From contig NC_134027.1 in the NCBI RefSeq assembly GCF_964204645.1, forward strand, positions 417,501 through 481,500: 64,000 bases of DNA, read 5' to 3'. Positions 43,701 through 54,514 of the stretch are shown here, piece after piece. Each line of letters starts with the position of its first letter. Positions within the stretch are counted from its first letter, which is position 1. The DNA comes from Tubulanus polymorphus (Eukaryota; Nemertea; Palaeonemertea; Tubulaniformes; Tubulanidae). Both the position numbers and the translations under genes were made by a program. The notes beneath the pieces are model-generated. The model did not search any database and had not been told where the DNA came from. It saw only the letters and a program-made list of their open reading frames with translations.

Positions 43701-45976
43701 ACAGTGGAAGCTTGTATCCACCCTAGATTAGAACCAATCAGAATAGAACCAATCAGAATACACTATTTTACAGAAAATGTATTTATGACAATTGCGTAAG
43801 GTTTTAGTAAAATAGTGTTTTTTCTCGAGTAGTTGCCGAAGAAGCATAAAAATTTGATTCAATTTCATTCAGATTTAAACAAACAAATCGAATTTCATTT
43901 CATTCAGCGCAAACTTCAAATCTAATTAAAATTTTGTTCAGTATGAATAAGTTGCAAATCATTGAGAGGAAAAAATAATTAATTGTGTTACTTAAAAAAA
44001 TCACAATTGTACTGTGTTTATCAAAACAGGAGACCACAGGACCTTTGGTCCTCTAGTATTCTTTTCCTAGTTATTCCAAAAACACTAAAACAGTCCAATC
44101 AGCGATCGCTGCCAGACCAACACGATTACATTAAAATCAAACTTAAGTAACATCAGGCGCCCCCTGTTGGAATAATATTCATAGCCGTAGCATCGAAACC
44201 ATTCGACTTGTTGTTTAATGTATTTCTCTCTATTTTTATTTTACAGTGGTGAAAATTTTAGAAGAATGTCCGTTTGGGGACTTGGTGGGGGAATTCAAAA
44301 GAAACTTGGTTCCCGATAGGATACCACCACCGGTTAATCCTATGTCGCCCGCTGCTGCCCCTCCCCCACGTCCATTAAATTCGCCTCAGCAGCGGCCTGT
44401 CAGACAGCCGCCCCCGGCCGCCACTCGTTCGTCAGACAGAGTCCGGGGACGGCTGTTTGAAGGAGATCTGACGGAGGTAAGAATCTTTATTTGTTTTCAT
44501 ATTTTATTCAGGATATCAGTTGAAGTTCAGCAAATAAATTACCAGACCTGTAAACAGAAGAGTAGTTATAAATTTCCATTTGCGGGTAAAACCCCATAGT
44601 CGAAAACCTTCAGTTATTGATCTATATCTGCTTAAGACCAATGGTTGTACACACGAGTGCGAAAACTTATCGCTCAAACTTTGATTGTATCCATGGTAAC
44701 GCGTACAGTATACTATGCGTGACTTACCGTTTCCTATCACTGGAATACAATACTGTTTTTGACCATGAGCGCCATCTGCGGCGGTCATAACGGACTGACT
44801 GGTGATTGGCTGAAATGCTCGTCTACCGTGGTGACGATTATTCGGTGTTACACGTGCAGCAGACATGTCTCTGAATATCTAACATTTGATTGTTGTAACT
44901 CATCGGGAAAAATGTGTTTATGAGTCGATTGAGAAAATTGGCTGCGTACGTCAAGAAGGCGGCTGATATTTGTATCGTGTGACCCCTCGTCCCGGTAATA
45001 TGCCGACCCATGTACACCTGAGACCAGTTGCATAGTCAGAGCTTAGAATTAAGACCGTTCTAAGACCAACTTAGTTCTATAGCCAATCTAATAACTTAAG
45101 ACCAGTCTTTAGATTTAAGACCACTTTTGGACTTAAGTCTTGACCATGGAATCGGCCCCAGATGCTTATTCCGCTGTATTGGATGCTGACGTGCTCGTGT
45201 CTTCCAGCAATGTTGTTATTCACCAAAAATATCATGTTTTGTTCGAATAACACGATTCATCTGAGTCTGGGTTTAACGGATGACACGTTCAAACAGAACT
45301 ACGAAATCAATATCAGAAGTCCTTTTATATTGAAACGGTCCCAGAAGTCCCTGTTATAATGGGTACTTTTTCAAAAAAAGTAACGAGAACTCCGATGGCT
45401 TTCCGTTTTCACCGAACTATTTCTATGAGCGTCACTCGTAGATTTACCGAAACGCCACCTTGTGGCACGATATCCTAACTACGTATAGGTGTTTTATTTG
45501 CTGAATCGCTGGTTTCTCATTCTGATTTTTTATGTAGTGTTTAATTTTATACTAAACAAATTTTTCACTTTTTCTCTTTACAGACACGACCACCGCCAAA
45601 AAAAACTAGAACTAAAAGGAAAAGAAAAGTTGCGGTCGTCGTGGCTCCGCAGGGAGGAGGAGCAAGAGTGGTCCCGGCGGATGGTGCGGCTGACGAAGGT
45701 AATCGGGAGGAAGGGGAGGGGATAAATAGGAAGCGGCCGAGGAGGGATGGTGGTGGGGCTGGGGATGGTGCGGGTCCTGCTCCTCCTGCTCCTCCATCCG
45801 TATCTCGGGCGGTCACTCGTTCACTCGCCAAAAAGCTGGCGAGTGAACGAGTGGCCCGAGAGGTAGAGGTGGTGGCCCGACATACGGATGGAATGTGGGA
45901 GGAGCGGCTTCGTTCGGGGACAATTCCGGATTTGTTAACTGATTTAAAAAATATTCTTTCAGTGAAGGGATATTAG
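30464..45976 (+). CDS. Nine-exon gene for an unrecognised polyQ / proline-rich basic (probably nuclear) protein, ~337 aa
   Basis: The coding exons are 30464-30526, 31672-31758, 32319-32357, 32734-32760, 34676-34714, 34925-34994, 42405-42470, 44247-44476 and 45584-45976 (stop TAG). Each is bounded by a good ag acceptor and a gtaagt-like donor. Phases agree throughout: introns 1-5 phase 0, introns 6 and 7 phase 1, intron 8 phase 0. Protein order: basic N-terminus (MPKAIKKTRG), 17 glutamines (about residues 24-40), Ser/Pro/Thr-rich linker, helical charged block (about 110-150, containing FRREEFVRIFLPEL), proline-rich stretch, basic cluster KKTRTKRKRK (213-222), a second cluster NRKRPRR (255-261), Gly/Ala/Pro linker and a C-terminal helix. 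The basic clusters suggest a nuclear protein; I recognise no family. The start ATG lies 3 nt after a ttttctag acceptor, implying an upstream non-coding exon. Intron 6 holds large minisatellites and a dead retroelement. I found no other exon whose phase fits. Confidence 0.75.
30589..30701. mobile_element. ~113-bp MITE with CAGGGCCCAGTTTCACAAA ends, in intron 1
   Basis: The left end ctgggtccagtttcacaaa and the complement of tttgtgaaactgggccctg match at 17 of 19 positions. The interior has a second inverted pair (aaatcgattta). This end type is common in marine invertebrate genomes, from general knowledge. Confidence 0.8.
30712..31540 (+). repeat. Two diverged direct copies (~0.43-0.5 kb apart) in intron 1, each with X-box-like motifs
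   Basis: Shared strings: tttctggatc, atattctctaaaa / acattctctaaaa, atttgcattgttt, ctggttgctatggaaactat. X-box-like motifs are GTTGCTATGGAAAC (30950-30963 and 31470-31483), GTATCCATGGCAAC (30986-30999) and GTAACCAGTGGCAAC (31516-31530). Possible RFX-bound enhancer, inferred from motif only. Confidence 0.6.
31860..34300. other. Introns 2-4 of the nine-exon gene; no further gene seen
   Basis: Contains the small exons 3 and 4 and otherwise AT-rich sequence. At 33,560-34,210 several atggcgcc / ggcgccat strings cluster. One of them, CCACCAGATGGCGC at 33637-33650, is close to a CTCF core. Confidence 0.5.
34303..34528. mobile_element. MITE-like element in intron 4
   Basis: Ends caggtccgtagcg and the complement of agctacgttcctg form a short imperfect inverted repeat. 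Interior AT-rich; no clear target duplication. Confidence 0.45.
35833..36634 (+). repeat. 40-bp tandem repeat, ~20 units, in intron 6
   Basis: The unit is aactgtacatccagtccggt plus ccggtccaggcatcactggg, with variants (ctgaacatctgg, a degenerate longer unit with gcagctttgagcaccag repeated once). It contains many ccggtcc strings. Its end runs into a fragment (36635-36763) that can be read as an Arg/Gly-rich tail ending at TGA (SRFGRGRYSTRRRSKVTFTD in its middle). Confidence 0.95.
36787..37273 (+). repeat. 35-bp tandem repeat, ~14 units, in intron 6
   Basis: The unit is gttcacgtctttcacgtcga plus gggaccgtttaggaa. Single-base variants only (atgtc, ctaggg, gttgag), so the array is young. Confidence 0.95.
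37529..37566. other. Hairpin with 12-bp stem in intron 6
   Basis: ttttttacccct and aggggtaaaaaa pair perfectly around a loop of 14 nt (cagccataggacgc). Confidence 0.75.
37590..38075 (+). repeat. ~155-bp diverged tandem repeat, 3 units
   Basis: Shared strings are gatgagccctatta, ttttgacatatataggtcat, ccaagatggccgccac and ggagcttgtt. Unit divergence is high, especially in the third unit. Confidence 0.8.
38440..38635 (+). repeat. 21-bp GC-rich repeat (gctccggcagctcaaggtccg)
   Basis: About nine units with insertions (gctccagctccgg). One frame reads as Ala-Pro-Ala-Ala-Gln-Gly repeats. It adjoins the retroelement remnant and may belong to its decayed gag-like part. Confidence 0.8.
38930..39800 (+). 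pseudogene. Decayed DIRS/Ty3-like retroelement reverse transcriptase fragment
   Basis: Reverse transcriptase signatures are visible in order but in different frames: a KRAIEPV-type N-terminal motif near 38,960, DLKDAYFQVPVHP at about 39151-39189, FRSLPIGLSTA at about 39239-39271, and the catalytic YLDDWLL at about 39510-39530, followed by a VKSHWMPSQ-like string. Several stops and frameshifts separate them, so it is non-functional. The LLVYLDDWLL plus PSQQ spacing favours the DIRS group, but no tyrosine recombinase or terminal repeat was found. It lies sense-oriented in intron 6. Confidence 0.7.
39801..40129. other. Unassigned flank of the retroelement
   Basis: AT-rich sequence including cacctgatgaagcttc and gtgtgtcaaataaactagt near 40,016-40,070, a string resembling the 3' tails of some interspersed retroelements. 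No structure or gene supported. Confidence 0.35.
40130..41948 (+). repeat. 63-bp tandem repeat, ~29 units, in intron 6
   Basis: The unit is ccagtaagtcaggtttaggg, aatagatatttaaacc, ttgagatgaaaccgatgtg and atacaatt. An AGGTTTA/TAAACCT stem can form in each unit. Because 63 is a multiple of three, the minus strand stays open for runs of units; runs end where cttgag becomes cttcag (a TGA on the minus strand). Those variant units are spaced 6, 8, 4, 6 and 4 units apart. I treat the minus-strand frames as shadows. Confidence 0.97.
42060..42250. other. CpG-dense ~190-bp island in intron 6, 150 bp before exon 7
   Basis: CpG dinucleotides are strikingly dense (cgatcgcaacg, cgccggtg, cgtcgcccgccgac) against CpG-poor surroundings. 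A near-palindrome aaattcgccggtgaattt is inside. Open frames are not convincing. It could be a regulatory island or an inserted fragment. Confidence 0.5.
42530..43060. mobile_element. ~530-bp non-autonomous DNA transposon in intron 7 (copy B)
   Basis: Ends caggcacggatccagg and the complement of cctggatccgcgcctatg form terminal inverted repeats of a type familiar from hAT-like elements (general knowledge). The interior is AT-rich without coding capacity. In copy A only the right part (1-216) is inside the window. Confidence 0.7.
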
Positions 45977-46028
45977 GTGCCTTGAACGCATGAGTCGTTC
46001 ATGCGCGCCTAATATGCCTTCACTGAAA
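45957..46028 (+). other. Same stop-codon hairpin, copy B
   Basis: The 72 nt match copy A without a change that I can find; the first difference is just outside the right arm (gaaagaaa versus gaaaaaaa). The stop codon of the complete gene (45974-45976) is again in the left arm. Confidence 0.8.
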
Positions 46029-46071
46029 GAAAATCAACTATAACATGTACCACATATTTTTTGATTTAATT

Positions 46072-46287
46072 TTAGTCCAATTCCACAATTATTTCGGCTT
46101 TCAATAGTGTCTTCAATTCTTTAAAGCCCAAAGCACCTTTTTGACTCAACATCCAGTATGAAGGTGGTCGGGAATTGGGCCTGTTTTCTTCGATTTTTGT
46201 ATCCCGCCCAGCATACTGGTTGTTGACTCGAAAAGGTGCTCGCTCTGGGAGCTTATCAAAGGCAGGTGATGGGAAAGGTGCCATCAC
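46072..46287 (-). CDS. Convergent minus-strand ORF, 71 aa (copy B)
   Basis: This ORF is identical in peptide sequence to the one at 3228-3443. The possible upstream exon is at 46517-46570. It is tail-to-tail with the nine-exon gene, with about 95 bp between the two stop codons, and the stop-codon hairpin lies between them. Confidence 0.4.
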   Translation of the reverse strand: MMAPFPSPAFDKLPERAPFRVNNQYAGRDTKIEENRPNSRPPSYWMLSQKGALGFKELKTLLKAEIIVELD

Positions 46288-46611
46288 ACACTCTCCTTTG
46301 ATAAGTTTCCTAGAGTGTCACGGGCTTTAACGGATTGAATTCACTATAATACCAATTTTCCAAAATCAATTTAATTTCTTTCAGGCCATTCTTTTTCCAT
46401 GTTTTTCTGGTACATGTTATGGTTGATTTCCATTTTCGAAAATCCGGAATTGAAGCCGTTCGAAGTCGGGGGGATGGTGGTGGGGTTGGGTTAGTTTAGG
46501 GTTCCTCTCTGATTACCTTCTTTAGCTCATCATCCGTGCAGGTGGCGCTTGCTCTTCTAGCCGGTGTTCCCTGGGGTAAACATTTTAAATTAAAAAAATA
46601 AAAAATTTAAA

Positions 46612-47205
46612 AAAAATTATAAAATCTTTAAAAATCTCATCTCATTTCATCCAATTTATTTATTTGCGGGTGCGATCCCTATCGCACCCATTCATGTCAT
46701 TCATCCAAAAAAAATTAAAAACTAGAAAAGAAAAAAAAATATAAAAATTTAAAAAATCTCATCTCATTTCATCCAATTTATTTATTTGCGGGTGCGATTC
46801 CTATCGCACCCATTCATGTCATTCATCCAAAAAAAATTAAAAAATTAAAAACAAAATAGAAAATTATAAAATCTTAAAAAATCTCATCTCATTTCATCCA
46901 ATTTATTTGCGGGTGCGATTCCTATCGCACCCATTCATGTCATTCATCCAAAAAAAATTATAAAAATTAAAAACAAAATAGAAAATTATAAAATCTTAAA
47001 AAATCTCATCTCATTTCATCCAATTTATTTGCGGGTGCGATTCCTATCGCACCCATTCATGTCATTCATCCAAAAAAAATTAAAAACTAAAAAGGAAAAA
47101 AAATTATAAAAATTTAAAAAATGTCATCTCATTTCATCCAATTTATTTGCGGGTGCGATTCCTATCGCACCCATTCATGTCATTCATCCAAAAAAAATTT
47201 AAAAA
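46612..47205 (+). repeat. ~121-bp tandem repeat, 5 units (copy B)
   Basis: The units and the 9-bp palindrome match the copy A array, but with two fewer units. It is followed by a 90-bp tandem duplication (47221-47310 and 47311-47400) that is single in copy A (from about 4623). Confidence 0.95.
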
Positions 47206-47547
47206 CTAGAAATTAAAGTTCTAAGTTTGTTGTTAGATTCTATTCAAAGAACGTTGTAAAGTTCTTAATTTGTCGTAAAAAACGTTTGAAAAAAAGAACT
47301 TCTTAAAGTTCTAAGTTTGTTGTTAGATTCTATTCAAAGAACGTTGTAAAGTTCTTAATTTGTCGTAAAAAACGTTTGAAAAAAAGAACTTCTTAAAGTT
47401 CTCAATCTGCCGTAAAATGCAATTGAAAAGATTATAACTCACATGAAAATTAAAATGATAAAATAATTGATAAATAATCATTAATAAAAATTGAACTTTG
47501 GTCTCGCAATGTTTCCCCGTTATGCATTTTTTACTCGTCGTCAAACA

Positions 47548-48145
47548 TCCGCAGCTCATCGTCGATACTCGCAGCTCGATACACAACAGCAGTTCGTCGT
47601 CGATACACACCAGCAGTTCGATACACGCCAGCAGCTCGATACTCACCAGCAGCTCGTCGTCGATACACACCAGCAGTTCGTCGTCGATACACACCAGCAG
47701 TTCGTCGTCGATACAGACCAGCAGTTCGTCGTCGATACACACCAGCAGTTCGTTGTCGATACAAACCAGCAGTTCGATACTCACCAACAGCTCGATACAC
47801 GCCAGCAGTTCGTCGTCGATACACACCAGCAGTTCGTCGTCGATACACACCAGCAGTTCGTCGTCGATACACACCAGCAGTTAGTCATCGATACACACCA
47901 GCAGTTCGTCGTCGATACACACCAGCAGCTCGATACACACCAGCAGTTCGTCGACACTCACCAGCAGCTCGTCGTCGATACACACCAGCAGTTCGTTGTC
48001 GATACACACCAGCAGTTCGATACTCACCAGCAGCTCGATACACACCAGCAGCTCGTCGATACTCACCAGCAGCTCGATACTCACCAGCAGCTCGTCGTCG
48101 ATACACACCAGCAGCTCGATACACACCAGCAGCTTGATACCAAAA
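47548..48145 (+). repeat. 18/21/24-bp minisatellite, copy B
   Basis: This is the same array with fewer, rearranged units. Here one serine-rich frame is broken by a TAG near 47,884 and the long minus-strand frames are interrupted, but the DTHQQ frame is still open from end to end (47491-48162). Confidence 0.92.
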
Positions 48146-49110
48146 CAGCTTTTAGCTGGTGAAAACCTACCCCCCCATCGGGGTTAAACATGATCAAGCT
48201 ATTATTCTAGGAATATAACTGTTGCAAGGGAAGTTAAGATTCATTAACCTAAACTTGATACAAAGAGATTATTGCTAATTATGAATTTCAAGGGTTTAAA
48301 AACTGATTTAAAAATCTTGAAAGACGCTCGGTCTCACTAGAGATTTTCATTTTAAAGATTTATTGTCCTCTTACTATTGTTTAGGTGATCTATAATTTGG
48401 TAAATGCTGCTGTTGGAAAGATGCCAGAAGAAAGTTGATTCATGCACATCTTCACTTCACGTATTTATTGCACAAGGCGCCGACTTGCACCTGCACTACA
48501 CCATTCACACTTCATCACTTCTGCATCTTTATCAATTAATTCTGGCATCTATTTGAAAATTACTTTAAACATCAGATCTCAAACTGAAACATTGAGGTAT
48601 TGAATTTCAAACTGAAATATCGAGCTATCGAATCTCGATCTCAAATGTTTACTGGAAGCCATATTTGATGTTGTATTATTCATCATAGATTGTTTAGTGT
48701 TTTCTGGCATATGCGGGCCATTTAAGATGGTCAGATAAATTCCCCGGTGGAAAATATATCTCGTGGAAGAGTCATGGAAATGAAAAATATCTTATGTAGA
48801 TGTGAAGTTAGGAACCTTGCAACAGTTATTCCACCTGAGGATAATTTGATATAAGATGAATCAGTTATTGGATCATTTAACTGAAGCCAAATATAGTGAA
48901 AAATCTTAGTACAAATTTGTCTCAAACTACAATTGAAAGGACTTATCACAGTTCTAATTCGACTCTAGGTGCGTTCAGAAGAACTTCTTAACAGTGAAAA
49001 AACTTGACTAAAAATCAGGAATCGACCCTGTTCATTGATAAGATTTGATCTTTATTTGAAGATTAAGAATCAAACTCGCTAATTCACAATTTTTGGTAGT
49101 AAATACTGTT

Positions 49111-49310
49111 GATCCATCATATTCGCAGCCCCCGTGGGCTTACCAATCCATCATACGTGCAGCCCCCTTGGGCTTACCAGTCTATCATACTCGCAGCCCC
49201 AGTGGGCTTATCAATCCATCATACGTGCAGCCCCCTTGGGCTTACCAGTCTATCATACTCGCAGCCCCAGTGGGCTTACCAGTCCATCATACGTGCAGCC
49301 CCCTTGGGCT
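49111..49310 (+). repeat. 34-bp tandem repeat, 6 units (copy B)
   Basis: This is the same array as at 6522-6653, extended by two units (68 bp), i.e. one extra pair of the two alternating subtypes. That suggests expansion by dimer. Confidence 0.9.
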
Positions 49311-50023
49311 GAATTTGAATATTTGATACGCGACGCGCGTGATTGAAGCTTTGTTTATGTTCGTGCTTGCCGCGATGAATTGTCATAAATATATCCTCCG
49401 TACTGGAGGACCATGAAAAGGTTTGAAGGGATCCCTAGTTAGCGCCTGTCCAGGTTTGGCTCTGGACCCGCTTGTTCGACTAGGCATCTTGTTGGAAATT
49501 TTGTCGACTGAAACTTTCGTAACTTTCGTTTTAGACCTCACTTAGAAACCGCCTTGTTCTTCTGCCGTAGATGTTGACTGTGTCGTACCCACAGTAGTAT
49601 CATTTGAGATCTTCAAAGTCTCATTAGCCATCTTAAATTCAAATAGTTTCGGACATTTGAGGTCCTCATCAACTCCGGGTCTTCATTCAACTGCAGTTAC
49701 TGCCATTTGCCAGTGTCTGATGTAGAAGTGTCTGACTTGACATTTTGATTTTCAGAATTAAAACCTTTTTCTATTAAAGAAATTAGATATTGGTTAAAAA
49801 AAACGAGTGAATAATTGTTTGTAAGAAAAAAGAAAATCTTGTTAGAAAAAAATATAGATGTAAAAAAATATTGATGTAAGAAAAAAAAGTATATTGTAAA
49901 TCGACGAGACAACAGAACCAGCATCAGCAACAACAACATCAGAGGAAGCAGTAACCAGTTATTTATCAGCTCCATAAATTACTGAAACGAAATCCACAAC
50001 TTGGAAACCAGACACACTCGACT

Positions 50024-52088
50024 CTAGAATTGTTTATACAACTGTCAACATGGAGTTCATCTCACAAGCAAATTAGGTAATTATCTTATGATTTTGTATG
50101 AAATGCTAATTTTACATTTTTGCATTTAAGTTTAAATGAGTTTAAAATCACGTTTCATTTGTTGTTTATTTTATCGTTTCAGTTTTCAATTTGCCGAGAT
50201 TAGTCGTCAGAAAACTGTTACAATGGAAACTAAGATAACAAAAACTTGATTCGGCAAAGATTGAAGAAATCTTGTGAAGAGATTGTTCATAGAACTGTCA
50301 ACATGGAGTTCATCTCCCAAGTAAATTAGGTAATTATCTTATGAAATTGGATGAATTGCCGATTTTACATTTTTGCATTTCAAGTAGGTGTAATTGAATG
50401 TTTGTCAACCTAACTCTTATAAAACTGTGTTAACCGTTGAACAGGATTCTAGAACTGTGCAGAATACCCGTTATCGCTGCTTTGCAGCTATATTTATCTT
50501 ATGATTTTGTATGAAATGCTAATTTTTGCATTTACGTTTAAATGAGTTTAAAATCACGTTTCATTTGTTGTTTATTTTGTCTTTTCAGTTTTCAATTTGC
50601 CGAGATCAGTGGTCAGAAAACTGTTACAACGGAAACTAATGTATCAAAGACTTGATTTGGCAAAGATTGAAGAAATCCTGCGAAAAGATTATTCATGAAT
50701 TGTTCATACAACTGTCAACATGGAGTTCATCTCACAAGCAAATTAGGTAATTATCTCATGATTTTGTATGAAATGCTAATTTTTACATTTTTGCATTTAA
50801 GTTTAAATGAGTTTAAAATCACGTTTCATTTGTTTTTTATTTTGTCGTTTCAGTTTTCAATTTGCCGAGATTGGTCGTCAGAAAACTGTTAAAATGGAAA
50901 CTAAGATAACAAAAACTTGATTCGGCAAAGATTGAAGAAATCTTGCGAAGAGATTGTTCATAGAACTGTCAACATGGAGTTCATCTCACAAGCAAATTAG
51001 GTAATTATCTTATGAAATTGGATGAATTGCCGATTTTACATTTTTGCATATCAAGTAGGTGTAATTGAATGTTTGTCAACCTAACTCTTATAAAACTGTG
51101 TTAACCGTTGAACAGGATTCTAGAACTGTGCAGAAAACCCGTTATCGCTGCTTTGCAGCTATATTTATCTTATGATTTTGTATGAAATGCTAATTTTTGC
51201 ATTTACGTTTAAATGATTTTAAAATCATGTTTCATTTGTTGTTTATTTTGTCTTTTCAGTTTTCAATTTGCCGAGATCAGTCGTCAGAAAACTGTTACAA
51301 CGGAAACTAAGATATCAAAGACTTGATTTGGCAAAGATTGAAGAAATCCTGCGAAAAGATTATTCATGAATTGTTCATACAACTGTCAACATGGAGTTCA
51401 TCTCACAAGCAAATTAGGTAATTATCTCATGATTTTGTATGAAATGCTAATTTTTACATTTTTACATTTAAGTTTAAATGAGTTTAAAATCACGTTTCAT
51501 TTGTTGTTTATTTTGTCTTTTCAGTTTTCAATTTGCCGAGATTAGTCGTCAGAAAACTGTTACAACAGAAACTAAGATATCAAAGACTTGATTTGGCAAA
51601 GATTGAAGAAATCCTGCGAAAAGATTATTCATGAATTGTTCATACAACTGTCAACATGGAGTTCATCTCACAAGCAAATTAGGTAATTATCTCATGATTT
51701 TGTATGAAATGCTAATTTTTACATTTTTACATTTAAGTTTAAATGAGTTTAAAATCACGTTTCATTTGTTGTTTATTTTGTCTTTCCAGTTTTCAATTTG
51801 CCGAGATCAGTCGTCAGAAAACTGTTACAACGGAAACTAAGATATCAAAGACTTGATTTCGGCAAAGATTGAAGAAATCCTGCGAAGAGATTATTCATGA
51901 ATTGTTCATACAACTGTCAACATGGAGTTCATCTCACAAGCAAATTAGGTAATTATCTTATGATTTTGTATGAAATGCTAAATTTTACTCGTTATTTTTT
52001 TACTAATAAGTTGACTTTGAAATCTTTATTTATTTCTTGTTTATTTTGTCTTTTCAGTTTTGAATTTGCCAAGATTCACATGTAGCAG
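50024..52088 (+). repeat. Tandem exon-intron units (~265 bp), 7 donors (copy B)
   Basis: This is the same array expanded. The short-plus-long unit pair (about 668 bp) and the 265-bp unit are each duplicated relative to copy A, accounting for about 936 bp of the offset change. Donor and acceptor sequences are retained in every unit. Confidence 0.85.
51366..51634 (+). CDS. Predicted spliced 53-aa mini-ORF within the 265-bp units
   Basis: Exon parts 51366-51417 and 51525-51634 join in phase 1 across a 107-nt GT-AG intron. They give a protein beginning MNCSYNCQHGVHLTSKL and ending with a basic, amphipathic-looking helix (RKLLQQKLRYQRLDLAKIEE). The TGA stop overlaps the ATG of the next unit (ATGA). 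This is the one unit pair I found fully open. Others carry a stop or a one-base frameshift; in copy A the 8049 ATG frame stops early. Repetition reflects recent duplication, so it is not evidence of selection. I recognise no family. Confidence 0.25.
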
Positions 52089-52162
52089 ATATAATGGAAT
52101 TAAGTATTGAGAACCGCAACTTAACAATAAACCGGATCAACTTAATATAGTGCTGAGGACCA

Positions 52163-53222
52163 AAAATAAACAATAAACCCGACCAGTGTAATTCAGTGTC
52201 GAGAACCGCAGTTAAATGATGAACCCGACCAGTGTAATTCAGTGTTGAGAACCACAATTAAACGATGAACCGGACCAGTGTAATTCAGTGTCGAGAACCA
52301 CAATTAAACGATGAACCTGACCAGTGTAATTCAGTGTCGAGAACTGCAATTAAATGATGAACCGGACCAGTATAATTCAGTGTCGAGAACCACAATTAAA
52401 CGATGAACCTGACCAGTGTAATTCAGTGTCGAGAACCACAATTAAACGATAAACCCGACCAGTGTAATTCAGTGTCGAGAACCACAATTAAACGATAAAC
52501 CCGACCAGTATAATTCAGTGTCGAGAACCGCAATTAAACAATGAACCCGACCAGTGTAATTCAGTGTCGAGGACCGCAATTAAACGATGAACCCGACCAG
52601 TGTAATTCAGTGTCGAGAACCGCAATTAAACAATGAACCCGACCAGTGTAATTCAGTGTCGAGAACCGCAATTAAAGGATGAACCGGACCAGTGTAATTC
52701 AGTGTCGAGACCAACAATTAAACGATAAACCCGACCAGTGTAATTCAGTGTCGAGGACCACAATTAAACGATGAACCGGACCAGTGTAATTCAGTGCTGA
52801 GAACCACAATTAAACGATGAACCCGACCAGTGTAATTCAGTGTCGAGGACCACAATTAAACGATGAACCGGACCAGTGTAATTCAGTGCTGAGAACCACA
52901 ATTAAACGATGAACCCGACCAGTGTAATTCAGTGTCCAGAGCCGCAGTTAAACAATGAACCGGACCAGTGTAATTCAGTGTCGAGAACCGCAATTAAACG
53001 ATGAACCGGACCAGTGTAATTCAGTGTCGAGAACCGCGATTAAACGATGAACCGGACCAGTGTAATTCAGTGTCCAGAGCCGCAGTTAAACAATGAACCA
53101 GACCAGTGTAATTCAGTGTCGAGAACCGCGATTAAACGATGAACCCGACCAGTGTAATTCAGTGTTGAGAACCGCGATTAAACGATGAACCGGACCAGTG
53201 TAATTCAGTTTCGTAATAACCG
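52163..53222 (+). repeat. 46-bp tandem repeat, ~23 units (copy B)
   Basis: This is the same array with roughly eight more units and a different order of variants. Flanks are the same as in copy A. Confidence 0.93.
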
Positions 53223-53399
53223 CAATTAAACGATTATCTGGAGTTGTAATAGTGTTGTGTATTTGCGTAGTGGATCAAGTGGAAGGATTTTAAGTGTATT
53301 TGGTGACTTTAATTCGTTCGCATCCAACAGAATCAACAAAGACATTACAAAAAACGACAAAAAATGATTGAATGTAAATGCATTGAATTTAGGTTTGTT

Positions 53400-54370
53400 G
53401 ATCAAGATAATCACTGATCAAGATTGACAGTTATAATCCATAATTGTTGAACTTGATCAGAGATTTTCAAGATCGATTTTAAGGTGATTCAGAAGTTTAA
53501 ATCTGATGTTTTAATCTCTGGGACTCAGATATTAAATCAATAGATTTTTACTGCTGAATGATCTTCATGTACAGATGAGCTACAATTGTGTGTTCTGTTA
53601 AGACTGATTAAAGGGTGGAAAAACTTGACTCAAATTCAAATTGAGTCGAGTTTTTCTAAGATAATCTCTGATCAAGATCGGCAGTTACCGGTATAATCCA
53701 TAATTGTTGAACTTGATTGGTGATATTCAAGATCTGTTTTAAGGTGATTCACAAGTTTAAATCTAATGTTTTAATCTCTGGGTTCCAGATATTAAATCAA
53801 TAGATTTTTACTGCTGAATGACCTTCGTGTTCAGATAAGCTACAATTGTTCCTAGTGTGTTCTGTTAAGAAAGGGTGGAAAAACTTGACCCAAATTCAAA
53901 TTGAGTCGAGTTTTTCCAAGATAATCTCTGATCAAGATCGGCAGTTATAATCTATAATTGTTGAACTTGATTGGAGATTTTCGAGAACTGTTTTTAAGGT
54001 GATTCAGAAGTGTGAATCTGATGTTTTAATCTCTGGGTTTCAGAGATTAAATAAATAGGTTTTTACTTCTGAATCACTTCGGGTTTAGGTAAGTTAAAGT
54101 GGTTCCTATTGTAATCTGTTAAACTGATTAAAGGGTGGAAAAACTTGATTCAAATTAATAATCTGAATCAAGTTTTCCAATGATAATCCGCGATCAAGTT
54201 CGGCAGTTATAATTCATAACTGTTGAACTCAATTCACAATTAAATGAACTGTTTTAAGGTGATTCAGAAGTATAAATCTGATGTTCTAATCTCTGGGTTT
54301 CAGAGATTAAATCAATAGGCTTTACTTCTGGATCACTGTTGGGTTTTGATAAGTTGTAAGTTGTTCCTAT
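53400..54370 (+). repeat. 260-bp hairpin-bearing units (copy B)
   Basis: Same organisation as copy A. One unit has gtcgag instead of gtcaag in the right arm of hairpin 1, turning an A-T pair into a G-T wobble rather than breaking it. A short deletion (cctagtg) lies in the first linker. Confidence 0.85.
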
Positions 54371-54514
54371 TGTTTAATGAATTGGTAGAAATTCTATTTT
54401 TAGGTGACAGGTCAAATAGATTAGAGCAATAATTTATGCAGAGGTTGAATTAATTTAATGTTTAATATACCAAAGAATGGTTTATTGTGAAGATTTAATT
54501 AAAATCTTAAATAA

